Assembly: GCF_003177035.1 (NCBI RefSeq)
Contig: NZ_CP029488.1
Span: forward strand, 2,728,001 to 2,792,000
DNA: 64,000 nucleotides
From: Salinisphaera sp. LB1
Lineage (GTDB): Bacteria; Pseudomonadota; Gammaproteobacteria; Nevskiales; Salinisphaeraceae
Reading direction: 5' to 3'
Positions 17,270-25,195 of the stretch are shown in pieces (position 1 is the first letter of the stretch; each line of letters begins with the position of its first letter). The translations under genes and the position numbers were made by a program. The notes below the pieces were generated by a model. It was given only the letters and a program-made list of their open reading frames with translations. It searched no databases and had not been told where the DNA came from.

Positions 17270-17476
17270 ATGCTCGGCGCGCTATGCGATCAATGGGCGC
17301 TCAATGCGGGTTTCGATCCCGAGCTGCTGCAGGACAAAGCCGGTGGGTGGCGCGCCTTGCATCACGATGGTTGCCGCACTGCAGCGTCCCTGTCCGAGCC
17401 GGTTCTCGGAGTGGCGATTGCATGGACGCCCGAGCCGGAAAACGCAGCCTGGGATGATTCGCTCGCCTCGGTATGA
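17270..17476 (+). CDS. Small hypothetical protein (weak)
   Basis: A 68-codon frame from an ATG at 17270 reads like protein (ALCDQWALNAGFDPELLQDK, WRALHHDGCRT) with mixed composition unlike the Arg/Pro-rich frames typical of spurious GC-rich reading frames. There is no clear ribosome-binding site and I recognise no family. It lies between the usp gene and the TraR/DksA gene. It may be real or a remnant. Confidence 0.25.
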   Translation: MLGALCDQWALNAGFDPELLQDKAGGWRALHHDGCRTAASLSEPVLGVAIAWTPEPENAAWDDSLASV

Positions 17477-17530
17477 TTGGTATGACGTTGACCGGCATTA
17501 TTGCGGCGCGGCCCTACGCGGCAGACGACC

Positions 17531-17872
17531 ATGAACCATCCGGAAATCGATACGGAAACGATGTCGCAGACCTTGCATGCCCTGCGTCAGCAGTACCGCG
17601 ACGAAAGCAAACGATCAAAGAGCCAGCGTGCCACGGTCGAACTCGACCAGACCACCACCGGGCGGTTGTCGCGTATCGATGCGTTGCAGGCGCAGGCCAT
17701 GGCGCAGGCTTCCGAACGGCGCCGGAATCTGCAGTTACAGCGGATCGAGCACGCGCTGAAGCGGCTTGAACGGGGCGAGTTCGGCGCGTGCATCGAATGC
17801 GGCGAATGGATCGCCAAGGGGCGGCTCGAACTGGACCCGACGGCGCTGAAATGCATTGAATGCGCGGAATAG
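17531..17872 (+). CDS. TraR/DksA-family zinc-finger protein
   Basis: A 113-residue protein (ATG at 17531; 17561 also possible) with an N-terminal coiled coil (ETMSQTLHALRQQYRDES to LQLQRIEHALKRLERGEFG) and a C-terminal four-cysteine finger (CIECGEWIAKGRLE, then CIECAE). This is the usual arrangement of short DksA/TraR relatives that bind the RNA polymerase secondary channel. The acidic residues at the DksA coiled-coil tip are not obvious here, so function may differ. The truncated transporter remnant approaches its 3' end from the other strand. Confidence 0.85.
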   Translation: MNHPEIDTETMSQTLHALRQQYRDESKRSKSQRATVELDQTTTGRLSRIDALQAQAMAQASERRRNLQLQRIEHALKRLERGEFGACIECGEWIAKGRLELDPTALKCIECAE

Positions 17873-17902
17873 GCAAGGAGCCAACCCGCGCCCTGTCTCG
17901 GA

Positions 17903-18178
17903 TACCCAGGACAGGACACCAGCCGTGGCCGCGAGCCGTAGCGCGATCCGGTCCATGGCACCGCCAAGCCAGAACAGCCGGCTGCCGCTGGCCAGGGTGG
18001 CGATCCCGTAGAGCAGGCTCACGGTGGTGCCGCGGATGTTCGCGGCGGCTCCGAACTGCGGGCTGAACAAGCCCACGAAGAATGTCTGGCCGAAGCTCGA
18101 AACAAAGGTGGCGACGAAGCCGAAGGCAATGACGCGTAACGTACCGGCATCGGCGCTACCGGGGTGGTTGTTGTGCAT
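17903..18178 (-). pseudogene. MFS transporter remnant (N-terminal three helices only)
   Basis: From an ATG at 18178 the first 92 codons match the start of a major facilitator transporter: TM1 (VIAFGFVATFVSSFGQTFFV), the segment LFSPQFGAAANIRGTTVSLLYGI typical of TM2, and the TM2-TM3 loop GGAMDRIALRLAA. After about WV the frame runs antisense into the TraR/DksA gene and loses all transporter character. The remaining ~300 residues of a normal MFS protein are absent, so this is a 3'-truncated remnant. Confidence 0.7.
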
Positions 18179-18541
18179 TGTTTCGTCCACGATCAGGCGG
18201 CGCGCTGGCGGGTGTGGCCGGCACGCCATCAGGCGTCCATCCGGAAATCACGGGCCGCGCCGACCGCGCGGCGTGTTGTGGGGGCGGGTCGGGGCCCGGA
18301 AAGCGACGATAGCTTACAAGGCCAACCGGGCAGCGACGAGCCAGCCCGTTCAAGTCGATTCAGCGCATTGCGACCGGCGCTTTTCGCGGCGTTGCGCGAC
18401 CCGTGGTAGCCTCCTATGAGCCGTCAGACGTCGTGTGTCGCCGGCGAGCGCGCCGTGCCGTTGGTCTTCATCGACGCCATGACCCAATCTGATGGTAATG
18501 GAATGCGGTGGTCACACCCGCTCCGCCCGCTTCAGGTGGCC

Positions 18542-18595
18542 AGCACGACGACTGATATGATTCGTCGAGCCGAGGTGTCGTTGCTGATCGTTCGC
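18542..18595 (+). pseudogene. Fragment of a universal stress protein C-terminus
   Basis: Eighteen codons read STTTDMIRRAEVSLLIVR, matching the last 18 residues of the Usp gene (17107-17160, STTTDMIRRADVPLLIVR) at 16 of 18 positions. No stop follows directly and nothing Usp-like precedes it. It is an isolated gene scar. The surrounding 18179-18683 holds no intact gene. Confidence 0.65.
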
Positions 18596-18683
18596 CAGGC
18601 ATGCCCACCCGGGCACAGGCGTTGCATGTGGCCTCGGCGATGTTCACATCCAAAGAGGCGCTCTCTGCGCCCGGGGGAATTGA

Positions 18684-19625
18684 ATGACGAAATCGACTCC
18701 AGCATGGCTTGCTCGCGCGGCCGCCACCGCCGGCCTGATCGTGGCCGGCACCACGCTGGCGCAGGCTGCGAGCGCGCCGACCATCAGCTTCGGCGTGCCG
18801 CCGTGGCCCGGGGTATCGGTCAAGACCGAGATCGCCGAGCAGCTGCTCACCACCCTCGGCTATCAGACCAAGACCGAGAATGTCGGGTTGCCCTTCATCT
18901 ACCGCGGCCTGACCGACGGCAACACCGATGTCTTCATGGGCGCGTGGCTGCCGGCGCAGAAGGCCATGCTGGGCCCGCTGGTCAAGAAGAAGCAGGTGGT
19001 CAAACTGGGGTCGAACCTGTCGGGCGCGATCGAAGGGCTGGCGGTGCCGGATTATGTGTGGAACAAGGGCATCCACTCGATCAAGGATCTGGCCGCCCAT
19101 CCGAAGATGTTCGATCACAAGATCTACGGCATCGAGGCGGGCAGCGCCATGGATCAGGCCATCTCCAAGGCCATCAAGAACAACTACCAGGGTCTCGGCG
19201 ACTACAAATTGGTGCCCAGCAGCACCGCCGCCATGCTGGCTGAACTCAAGCACTCCGAGCCGAAGAAGAGCCCGATGGTGTTTCTCGGCTGGCGTCCGCA
19301 CTGGATGAATATCAAGTTCCATATTCATTACCTGAAGGACAAGCACGGCAGTGCGATCGCCGGCATCAAGAGCGATGTGCTCACGCTGGTCTCGGCCAAG
19401 CTGAATAACGACAACGTCACCACGCTGCTCAAACATATCCATGTGCCGGCCAAGACCCAGAGCCGCTGGATCTACGACTACAGCTACAAAAAGGGTGACA
19501 AGTCGACAGTGGCCCATCAATGGTTGGCTTCGCATCCCAAGACGGTCGAGAAATGGCTGGCCGGCGTGAAAACCGTCGACGGCGGCTCGGCGGTCGACGC
19601 CTACCACAAGCGCTACGCCAAGTAG
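18684..19625 (+). CDS. Glycine betaine/choline ABC-transporter substrate-binding protein (OpuAC/ProX-like)
   Basis: A 313-residue exported protein with a signal peptide ending in LAQAASA. It has the OpuAC/ProX fold features: SFGVPPWPGVSVKTEIAEQL with the aromatic ligand-box Trp, TDVFMGAWLPAQ, and FLGWRPHWMNIKF, where aromatic residues cage the quaternary ammonium. It should capture glycine betaine, proline betaine or choline in the periplasm for osmoprotection. No permease or ATPase gene is adjacent, so it is an orphan that must serve a transporter elsewhere. GGGGGAATTG precedes the ATG. The carnitine-to-betaine genes at 52.8-55.4 kb concern the same compound. Confidence 0.92.
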   Translation: MTKSTPAWLARAAATAGLIVAGTTLAQAASAPTISFGVPPWPGVSVKTEIAEQLLTTLGYQTKTENVGLPFIYRGLTDGNTDVFMGAWLPAQKAMLGPLVKKKQVVKLGSNLSGAIEGLAVPDYVWNKGIHSIKDLAAHPKMFDHKIYGIEAGSAMDQAISKAIKNNYQGLGDYKLVPSSTAAMLAELKHSEPKKSPMVFLGWRPHWMNIKFHIHYLKDKHGSAIAGIKSDVLTLVSAKLNNDNVTTLLKHIHVPAKTQSRWIYDYSYKKGDKSTVAHQWLASHPKTVEKWLAGVKTVDGGSAVDAYHKRYAK

Positions 19626-19749
19626 CGCCCGGCGCCGTGCTCCGGGCGGCATTCCGGGGCACGGCCAGAGTGCGTGAATATTCGCTGCCGGGCCGGACGG
19701 CCCGCGGCGGCGTAGTCGCGGCATCGCCTTCGCGCGCGTTCTGCGGCCG

Positions 19750-19908
19750 ATGTTCCCGTTCCCGGGGCGCAATCTGAACCCGGGCCATCGCTGGAAGACC
19801 ACGGCTACCCTGTTCACGCTGCCGATCCTGATGCTGATGATCGGGCTCACCACCGGGGTGTTCCATACCCGGCAGCTGCGGGTCATGCCGCACGGACCGC
19901 ACGATTGA
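19750..19908 (+). CDS. Small predicted membrane protein (52 residues)
   Basis: A short frame opens with MFPFPGRNLNPGHRWK and has one clear hydrophobic helix (TATLFTLPILMLMIGLTTGV) and a short basic tail. The charge pattern suggests a single-span protein with its N-terminus in the cytoplasm. It occupies the 337 bases between the betaine-binding protein and the SDR gene. No strong Shine-Dalgarno is visible. The family is unknown. Confidence 0.45.
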   Translation: MFPFPGRNLNPGHRWKTTATLFTLPILMLMIGLTTGVFHTRQLRVMPHGPHD

Positions 19909-19962
19909 CCGCGCGCCCGGCTTCGCGCAGCGTGGCGGTATGTTGGAACATGGAAACGAAAC

Positions 19963-20694
19963 ATGGACGATATTCACGATCGCGTCGCCCTGGTGACCGG
20001 CGCATCGCGCGGCATCGGCCGCGGCGCGGCGATCGCACTGGGCCACGCTGGTTGCCGGGTCGCGCTGGGTTATAACCGTTCGGCGGACGCGGCCCGGGCG
20101 ACCGCCGCCGAGATCGAGGCCGCCGGCGGGCGTGCCATCGCCGTGCAGGCCGATATGGCCGACCACGACGCACTGAACGTCATGGTGGATACGGTCGAGT
20201 CCGAACTCGGCCCGGTCGAGATTCTGGTCAACAACGCGGGCATCAACCCGATCTATCCGCTGCACGAGATCGACGCCGGGCGCTGGAACGAAACACTGCA
20301 GATCAACCTCACCGCCTGCTTCATCCTGTCGCAGCGGGTGGTGCCCGGCATGCGGGAACGCGGCTGGGGCCGGCTGATTATGATGTCGTCGGTCGCCGCC
20401 CACATCGGCGGCGTGATCGGGCCGCATTATGCCGCCAGCAAGGCCGGCCAGCTCGGCCTGATGCGCAGCTACGCGCGCATGCTGGCCACCGAGGGCATCA
20501 CCTCGAACGCGATCGCCCCGGCACTGATCGAGACCGACATGATCGCGGGCAACGACAACATCACGCCGGACCTGATCCCGGTCAAGCGCTTCGGCCGGGT
20601 CGACGAAATCTCGGACATGGTCGTGCATCTCGCGCGAAACGCCTACATGAACGGCCAGACCGTGAATATCGATGGCGGCCTGTATATGAGCTGA
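19963..20694 (+). CDS. Short-chain dehydrogenase/reductase (FabG-like)
   Basis: A complete 243-residue classical SDR: cofactor loop TGASRGIGRG, NNAG motif (LVNNAGINPIYPL), catalytic Ser in MMSSVAAHIGG, and active-site YAASKAGQLG (Tyr and Lys). The NYNRSADAA region after the second strand, with an Arg, suggests NADP(H). Similarity is to 3-oxoacyl-ACP reductases, but the family also includes many sugar and hydroxy-acid dehydrogenases, and no fatty-acid genes are nearby. It appears to be transcribed alone. Confidence 0.9.
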   Translation: MDDIHDRVALVTGASRGIGRGAAIALGHAGCRVALGYNRSADAARATAAEIEAAGGRAIAVQADMADHDALNVMVDTVESELGPVEILVNNAGINPIYPLHEIDAGRWNETLQINLTACFILSQRVVPGMRERGWGRLIMMSSVAAHIGGVIGPHYAASKAGQLGLMRSYARMLATEGITSNAIAPALIETDMIAGNDNITPDLIPVKRFGRVDEISDMVVHLARNAYMNGQTVNIDGGLYMS

Positions 20695-20920
20695 TAAAGC
20701 ACGACGCGGTAGCCGCGGACGAACGAACGCAGCATTAGCCCGGCGCGGCCGGGCGTGATTGAAGTGATCGGCTGTCGGTGGAAGCGGACTGTGGCCTTGC
20801 CTCGCGCGCTACGCCGACCGACGCCACAAGCCGTTGTGTCTTGCTGGATGTCGTCTTGCCCCTGGTTTGCGCATCGTTAACGCCTGTCGCGTTGAGCGAC
20901 CGGGACCAACGCCCACTCAT

Positions 20921-20950
20921 GCACAGAATCTGTGGATAAGCCCGTGGGTA
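20921..20950 (+). repeat. DnaA-box hairpin repeat, copy 1
   Basis: GCACAGAATCTGTGGATAAG and the next bases CCCGTGGGTA contain the palindrome CACAGAATCTGTG and, at 20931-20939, TGTGGATAA, the complement of the strong DnaA box TTATCCACA. Two more copies lie at 22185 and 23959 on the same strand. The 418 bases from 20695 to 21112 hold no gene that I can see. Confidence 0.6.
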
Positions 20951-21112
20951 GATCGTGCCGGCCCTCGTGGCGTCGGCGCGCGCGAAGAGTGATCGAATAA
21001 TCGCCAGGCTGTTTCGCAATCGGGCGGTGGCCGGGGTGGGGTGCCCGATAAGTCGCATAATCGGGTAAAAATAAGGCCGACCGGTCGCTCGCCATCACCC
21101 GAAGAGTCAGAC

Positions 21113-22180
21113 ATGCCCGTTCATCGCCTGCCCACGTTCGGTCATCCACACCAGCCGCTGCTCGACGGGGTCACGCCGATCCAGCGGCTCGCACGTTTGG
21201 AAGACAGCCTCGGGCGTGCCGGCCGTGGCATCGAAATCCACGTCAAACGCGACGACCACATGAGCCTGGGCGGCGGTGGCAACAAGCTGCGCAAGCTCGA
21301 ATTTCTGTTGGGCCGGGCGCGGGCCGAGGGCGTCGACACGGTGATTACCGTCGGCGGGCTGCAATCCAACCATGCCCGGTTGACCGCCGCCGCCTGTGCC
21401 CGGCTCGGCCTGGCTTGCGAACTCGTGCTCACCCGCGTGGTGCCGCGCGCCGATCCCGACTACGAGACTAGCGGCAACATCCTGCTCAACCGCCTGTTCG
21501 ATGCCCGGATCCAGATCCACGCCGGCGATGTGGACGCCCTCGAGGAAGCCTGGACGCGCGCCGAGGCGCTGGAGGCGCGCGGGCGCTGCGTTCTGGTGGT
21601 CCCCACCGGCGGTTCCACGGCGTTGGGTTGCCTGGGCTATGCTCGCTGCGCCTACGAGATCGCGACCCAGGAAGAAAAGTTCGGTATCACGTTCGATACG
21701 CTAGTCACCGCCAACGGCAGCGGCGGCACCCACGCCGGTCTGGCCGCCGGTATGGTGGCTCTTCGCCGGGATCCGAGCCGGGTACTGTCTTATGCCGTGC
21801 TCGCCGAGGAATCGGACGCGCGTCTGCATACGACCGAGTTGATCGCGCAGACACTCGACGCCATGGGCGTGGTCGGCGACCGCGGCGTCTTTTGCCCTTT
21901 GGTTGATGGCCGCCATCGGGGACCGGGTTACGGCATGCCGACCCCAGCCATGATCGATGCCGTGGCGCGCGTGGCCCGTCTGGAAGGCCTGCTTCTCGAT
22001 CCGGTGTATTCCGGAAAAGCCATGGCCGGACTGCTGGCCGATATTACCGCCGGTCGATTCGAGCCAGGACAACGCGTACTGTTTCTGGCCACCGGCGGCG
22101 CGCCCGGGCTTTATGCGTATCGATCGGTGTTCAGCCCCGGCGAATGGGGGGATGCGCAGGCACCACCTGCGAGCCCGTAA
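21113..22180 (+). CDS. D-cysteine desulfhydrase / ACC deaminase family PLP enzyme
   Basis: A 355-residue fold-type II PLP enzyme starting at the ATG at 21113 (MPVHRLPTFGHP). The PLP lysine is in SLGGGGNKLRKLEFLLG, followed by VGGLQSNHARLTAAACARLG, which binds the substrate carboxylate. Downstream lie the phosphate loop (TANGSGGTHAGL) and DPVYSGKAMAGL. The family comprises D-cysteine desulfhydrases (DcyD) and 1-aminocyclopropane-1-carboxylate deaminases, which differ by few residues; I cannot decide reliably. It would release ammonia plus pyruvate (and sulfide) or 2-oxobutyrate. It stands alone between two copies of the DnaA-box repeat. Confidence 0.88.
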   Translation: MPVHRLPTFGHPHQPLLDGVTPIQRLARLEDSLGRAGRGIEIHVKRDDHMSLGGGGNKLRKLEFLLGRARAEGVDTVITVGGLQSNHARLTAAACARLGLACELVLTRVVPRADPDYETSGNILLNRLFDARIQIHAGDVDALEEAWTRAEALEARGRCVLVVPTGGSTALGCLGYARCAYEIATQEEKFGITFDTLVTANGSGGTHAGLAAGMVALRRDPSRVLSYAVLAEESDARLHTTELIAQTLDAMGVVGDRGVFCPLVDGRHRGPGYGMPTPAMIDAVARVARLEGLLLDPVYSGKAMAGLLADITAGRFEPGQRVLFLATGGAPGLYAYRSVFSPGEWGDAQAPPASP

Positions 22181-22184
22181 ACAA

Positions 22185-22216
22185 CCCACAGAATCTGTGG
22201 ACAAGGCCGTGGGCAG
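22185..22216 (+). repeat. DnaA-box hairpin repeat, copy 2
   Basis: CCCACAGAATCTGTGGACAA followed by GGCCGTGGGCAG. The palindrome is extended to CCACAGAATCTGTGG, and the box is TTGTCCACA, one base from the consensus. It begins 5 bases after the stop of the D-cysteine desulfhydrase-like gene. Confidence 0.6.
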
Positions 22217-22466
22217 TTTGCGCGAAAGACCGTGACAGCAAGGCATTGAAGACGCTGGTCAAAAAATGTTCAAGCGATGGGTGCGCCGCGCGTGCCGGGC
22301 CTAGTATCGCTTGCCACGGCGGGGCGGGCGCTGACCGCGATGTGCGGCCACCGTGCGCGCCGACCGGTTGGGCGGGGCTCAATCGGGGCGCCCTGAACGA
22401 AGCCTTTACGAACGGCATGCTAGAAGACCCGCGGGACGTGTTTTGTCATTCTTGGGGTAGCTGGGT

Positions 22467-23252
22467 ATGCGGCGAATCGTGGTGCTGGTTTTCGTGATGG
22501 GGTTGGCGGGGTGCTCGACAGCACCGAACGGCCCGGCCTGGGGCTCGCAGGCCACGCTGACGCCCGGCTGGTCGCGCGTCGGCCACGCGGCGGCGGACGC
22601 GGCGCGTTCACCGGTCACCTGGGCCCCGTTGGCGGCGGCCGGTCTGCTGCAGATCGGCCACGCCGACCGTCATATCTCCCATTGGGCCTCCGACCATACG
22701 CCGATCTTCGGCTCGCGAAACGGTGCCCAGAATGCGAGCAATGCCCTGTTGGGCGCCTCCGTCGTGCTGTACGGCGTGACCGCATTGGCAACGCCGAGTT
22801 ACCAGGAAAACTGGTATCCGAACAAGGCCAAGGGGCTTGCCGTGGGCGCCGGGGCTGCGCTGGCAACCGAAGGCGTGGTTGCAGGCCTCAAGAAAGGGGT
22901 AGGCCGGGAGCGCCCGGATAATTCAGGCCACGACAGCTTCCCGTCGGGCCATGCGGCGCTGACTTCCGTATCCGCCACCATGACCATGCAGAACATCGAC
23001 CGGCTGCCGATTTCCAACACCAGCCAGTTCGCGCTCAAGAGCCTTGCGGTTGGCCTGAGCGTCACCACCGACTACGCGCGCGTGGCCGGTCGAAAACATT
23101 ATCCGTCGGATGTTCTGGTGGGCGCGGCCATCGGCCACTTCGTGGGCGTATTCGCCGACGAAGCGTTCCTGGGCCTCTCGCCCGATCGCTTCGTGCCGAC
23201 CGTCAGTATGTCGCGCCATGGCGGCACGGTGGGCTTCGAAGGCCGCTTCTAG
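22467..23252 (+). CDS. PAP2-family phosphatase lipoprotein
   Basis: A 261-residue protein with a lipobox signal peptide (VFVMGLAGCS), so it should be lipid-anchored and face the periplasm. The acid-phosphatase signature is complete: KKGVGRERPD, then DSFPSGHAALTS with the catalytic His, then ARVAGRKHYPSDVLVG. Such enzymes dephosphorylate lipid phosphates such as undecaprenyl or phosphatidic acid pyrophosphates; a C-terminal strand-rich tail ends GGTVGFEGRF. It converges on a diacylglycerol-kinase-like gene, which catalyses the opposite chemistry on similar lipids. Confidence 0.9.
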   Translation: MRRIVVLVFVMGLAGCSTAPNGPAWGSQATLTPGWSRVGHAAADAARSPVTWAPLAAAGLLQIGHADRHISHWASDHTPIFGSRNGAQNASNALLGASVVLYGVTALATPSYQENWYPNKAKGLAVGAGAALATEGVVAGLKKGVGRERPDNSGHDSFPSGHAALTSVSATMTMQNIDRLPISNTSQFALKSLAVGLSVTTDYARVAGRKHYPSDVLVGAAIGHFVGVFADEAFLGLSPDRFVPTVSMSRHGGTVGFEGRF

Positions 23253-23262
23253 CCGGCAACGA

Positions 23263-23285
23263 GCGGCCTCATCGTGAGAGGCCGC
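23263..23285. terminator. Inverted repeat between PAP2 and dgkA genes
   Basis: GCGGCCTC and GAGGCCGC pair across a 7-base loop between two convergent genes. There is no T-run, so it is a possible bidirectional terminator only. Confidence 0.4.
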
Positions 23286-23336
23286 CTGCCGTGCTCGCGC
23301 CGATGATGGGGTGGGGCGGTTGTTCGCCGCCGGGGG

Positions 23337-23720
23337 CTACAGCCAGCGCGCCAGATACGGCAGGAAAACGATCAGGCCGATCGCCACCGAGCCCAGCGCG
23401 CTCAGCAAGACCGCGCCCGCGGCCACGTCCTTGGCTTTCTTGACCACCGGATGAAAATCCGGCGAGGCGACATCGCATAGCAGCTCGAACGCGGTATTCA
23501 ACGCCTCCGCCACCCAGACCGTGGTGATCGCCAGAATCAGCACACACCACTCGATGGGGGTCACGCCCACGATCAGGCCGAGGCACACGACGACCGCCGT
23601 GGCCGCGGCGTGAACCCAGGCGTTGTGCTGGCTGACGAGCAGCTCGCCAATACCGGCGATGGCATATCGCATGCTGCGAATACGCCCGATGAAGGTAAAC
23701 GGGGCTGTGCTGTCGTTCAT
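23337..23720 (-). CDS. dgkA: Diacylglycerol/undecaprenol kinase family membrane protein
   Basis: I place the start at the ATG at 23720, giving 127 residues, the family's usual size; the frame is open further upstream without homology. Three hydrophobic helices and the kinase signature WVAEALNTAFELLCD (Glu and Asn of the active site) are present, with VVKKAKDVAAGAVLLSAL completing the motif. The opening FTFIGRIRSMRYAIAGI resembles Gram-positive-type undecaprenol kinases more than E. coli DgkA. It phosphorylates a lipid alcohol with ATP at the inner membrane. Confidence 0.88.
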   Translation of the reverse strand: MNDSTAPFTFIGRIRSMRYAIAGIGELLVSQHNAWVHAAATAVVVCLGLIVGVTPIEWCVLILAITTVWVAEALNTAFELLCDVASPDFHPVVKKAKDVAAGAVLLSALGSVAIGLIVFLPYLARWL

Positions 23721-23958
23721 GGGCGAGCGCCTGCGCTGGATACCGTGGGCCGACGCGCCGAGCTCGCATATCGCACAACCCGGGCCGGCCCTCGGTTGTT
23801 TACGCAGGCGGGCACCAAATTGCAACCGGGCGCCGCGCCGCAGCCGGTTCATCGCGGCCCAATGGCGCCTCCTGGCTTGTCGCCGCGTCGTGGCTTCACC
23901 GGGGCCACGCGTGCGCGCGAACCGACAAGCAGCCACAACGTACCGGCCCGCGAACCAT

Positions 23959-23990
23959 GCACAGAATCTGTGGATAACGCCGTGGGCAAG
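23959..23990 (+). repeat. DnaA-box hairpin repeat, copy 3
   Basis: GCACAGAATCTGTGGATAAC, then GCCGTGGGCAAG, contains the exact TTATCCACA box on the other strand. It lies between the dgkA start and the end of the integron integrase gene. Confidence 0.6.
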
Positions 23991-24067
23991 TCGGCCATCG
24001 GCCCGGCCGGCATGGGCTCGGCGCGGTTGGTTAAAAATTGATCGGCCATAGCCGGAAGCAGGGCAGT

Positions 24068-25042
24068 TCAGCTATCGAGCGGGCTGACCACGCCGCGCCC
24101 GCCCAGCTTCAGCACATGCGTATAAATCATCGTGGTCTGCACGCTTTTGTGGCCGAGCAGCTCCTGAACCGTCCGGATATCGTTGCCGCGCTCCAACAGG
24201 TGCGTGGCAAACGAGTGCCGTAGCGTATGGCAACTGGCCTTCTTGTGGATGCCCGCGCGCCTCACGGCGCCCTTCACCGCATGTTGCAAACCCTTCTCAC
24301 TGAGATGATGGCGGCGTGTCTTGCCCGACCGCGGATCCGTCGACAACCGCGACGAAGGGAAAACGTATTGCCAGCCGAGTTCCGTCTGCGCGTTGGGATA
24401 CTTCTCCGCCAATGCCGTGGGTAGATAAACCGAGCCGTAACCGGCCGCGAGATCGGCCCGATGCTGCGTCGCCACGCGATTGATTTGCGCTGTCAACGCG
24501 TCAGTGACCGAGGCGGGCAGCGGTGTGACCCGGTCCTTCGCCCCCTTGGCATCACGAACCACGATCTGCCGGTACTCGAAGTCGACATCCTTCACCCGCA
24601 ACCGAACTGCTTCCATCAGCCGCAACCCCGACCCGTAAAGCAAAGACGCCATCAACCGATAAGTACCGTCCAGTTGCGCAAGCAGGCGCGCGACCTCCGG
24701 CGCGCTCAACACCTCCGGTATGCGCGCCGGGCGCTTGACGCGCACCACATCATCCATCCACGGTAACTTGATGCCCAGCACCTCCTTGTACAGAAACAGC
24801 ACCGCATTCAGTGCCTGATTCTGCGTCGATGCCGCGACGTGGCGGTCCACCGCGAGATGCGTCAGAAAAGCCTCCACCTCCGGCTTGCCCATATCCTTGG
24901 GATGTCGCTTGCCGTGAAACAGGATAAAGCGACGAATCCAGGCAAGATACGTCTTCTCCGTCCGAATGCTGTAATGCTTGAGCCGCACCCGCTCGCCCAC
25001 TTGATCGAGCAGCTTCGGCGGCCGATTGGGCGATTTAGGCAT
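24068..25042 (-). CDS. intI: Integron integrase (IntI tyrosine recombinase)
   Basis: A 324-residue tyrosine recombinase with Arg141 ([13 protein letters not shown]), a Lys near 167-169, His272 and Arg275 ([13 protein letters not shown]), His298 ([10 protein letters not shown]) and the nucleophile Tyr307 (MIYTH). The stretch [20 protein letters not shown] with the following RRHHL is the extra IntI-specific patch that folds attC hairpins, which separates it from XerC/D. All catalytic residues are intact. It captures, excises and shuffles the cassettes that begin 150 bases away and point the other way, the classic integron layout. No clear LexA box is visible upstream. Confidence 0.96.
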   Translation of the reverse strand: MPKSPNRPPKLLDQVGERVRLKHYSIRTEKTYLAWIRRFILFHGKRHPKDMGKPEVEAFLTHLAVDRHVAASTQNQALNAVLFLYKEVLGIKLPWMDDVVRVKRPARIPEVLSAPEVARLLAQLDGTYRLMASLLYGSGLRLMEAVRLRVKDVDFEYRQIVVRDAKGAKDRVTPLPASVTDALTAQINRVATQHRADLAAGYGSVYLPTALAEKYPNAQTELGWQYVFPSSRLSTDPRSGKTRRHHLSEKGLQHAVKGAVRRAGIHKKASCHTLRHSFATHLLERGNDIRTVQELLGHKSVQTTMIYTHVLKLGGRGVVSPLDS

Positions 25043-25159
25043 TTTTAATAACTGGTTAGCGGTCTATCGTTGTTGCAAGCCTCATAACACACGGCCTGCA
25101 TGGCCTCTGGTTATTACTATACGAAAACGCGATGAAGTGCTATACCTACTTTCGGCCGT

Positions 25160-25178
25160 ATACTTGGCGTTATACCGC
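25160..25178 (+). other. Probable attI recombination site
   Basis: Between the integrase start and the first cassette gene, TTGGCGTTATACC contains a GCGTTAT core at 25167-25173 like the conserved attC/attI crossover (G|TTRRRY). It is the only such core in this 153-base stretch placed where the first cassette should begin. The position is inferred from geometry. Confidence 0.45.
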
Positions 25179-25195
25179 AATAGCAACATTCAGGG

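Noticed and set aside
18468-19964. A 498-codon minus-strand frame over the betaine-binding gene
   Set aside because: Shadow of a well-supported gene on the other strand; no family features.
25043-25195. LexA box or strong cassette promoter between intI and cassette 1
   Set aside because: No CTGT-N8-ACAG pattern and no convincing -35/-10 pair could be supported by eye.
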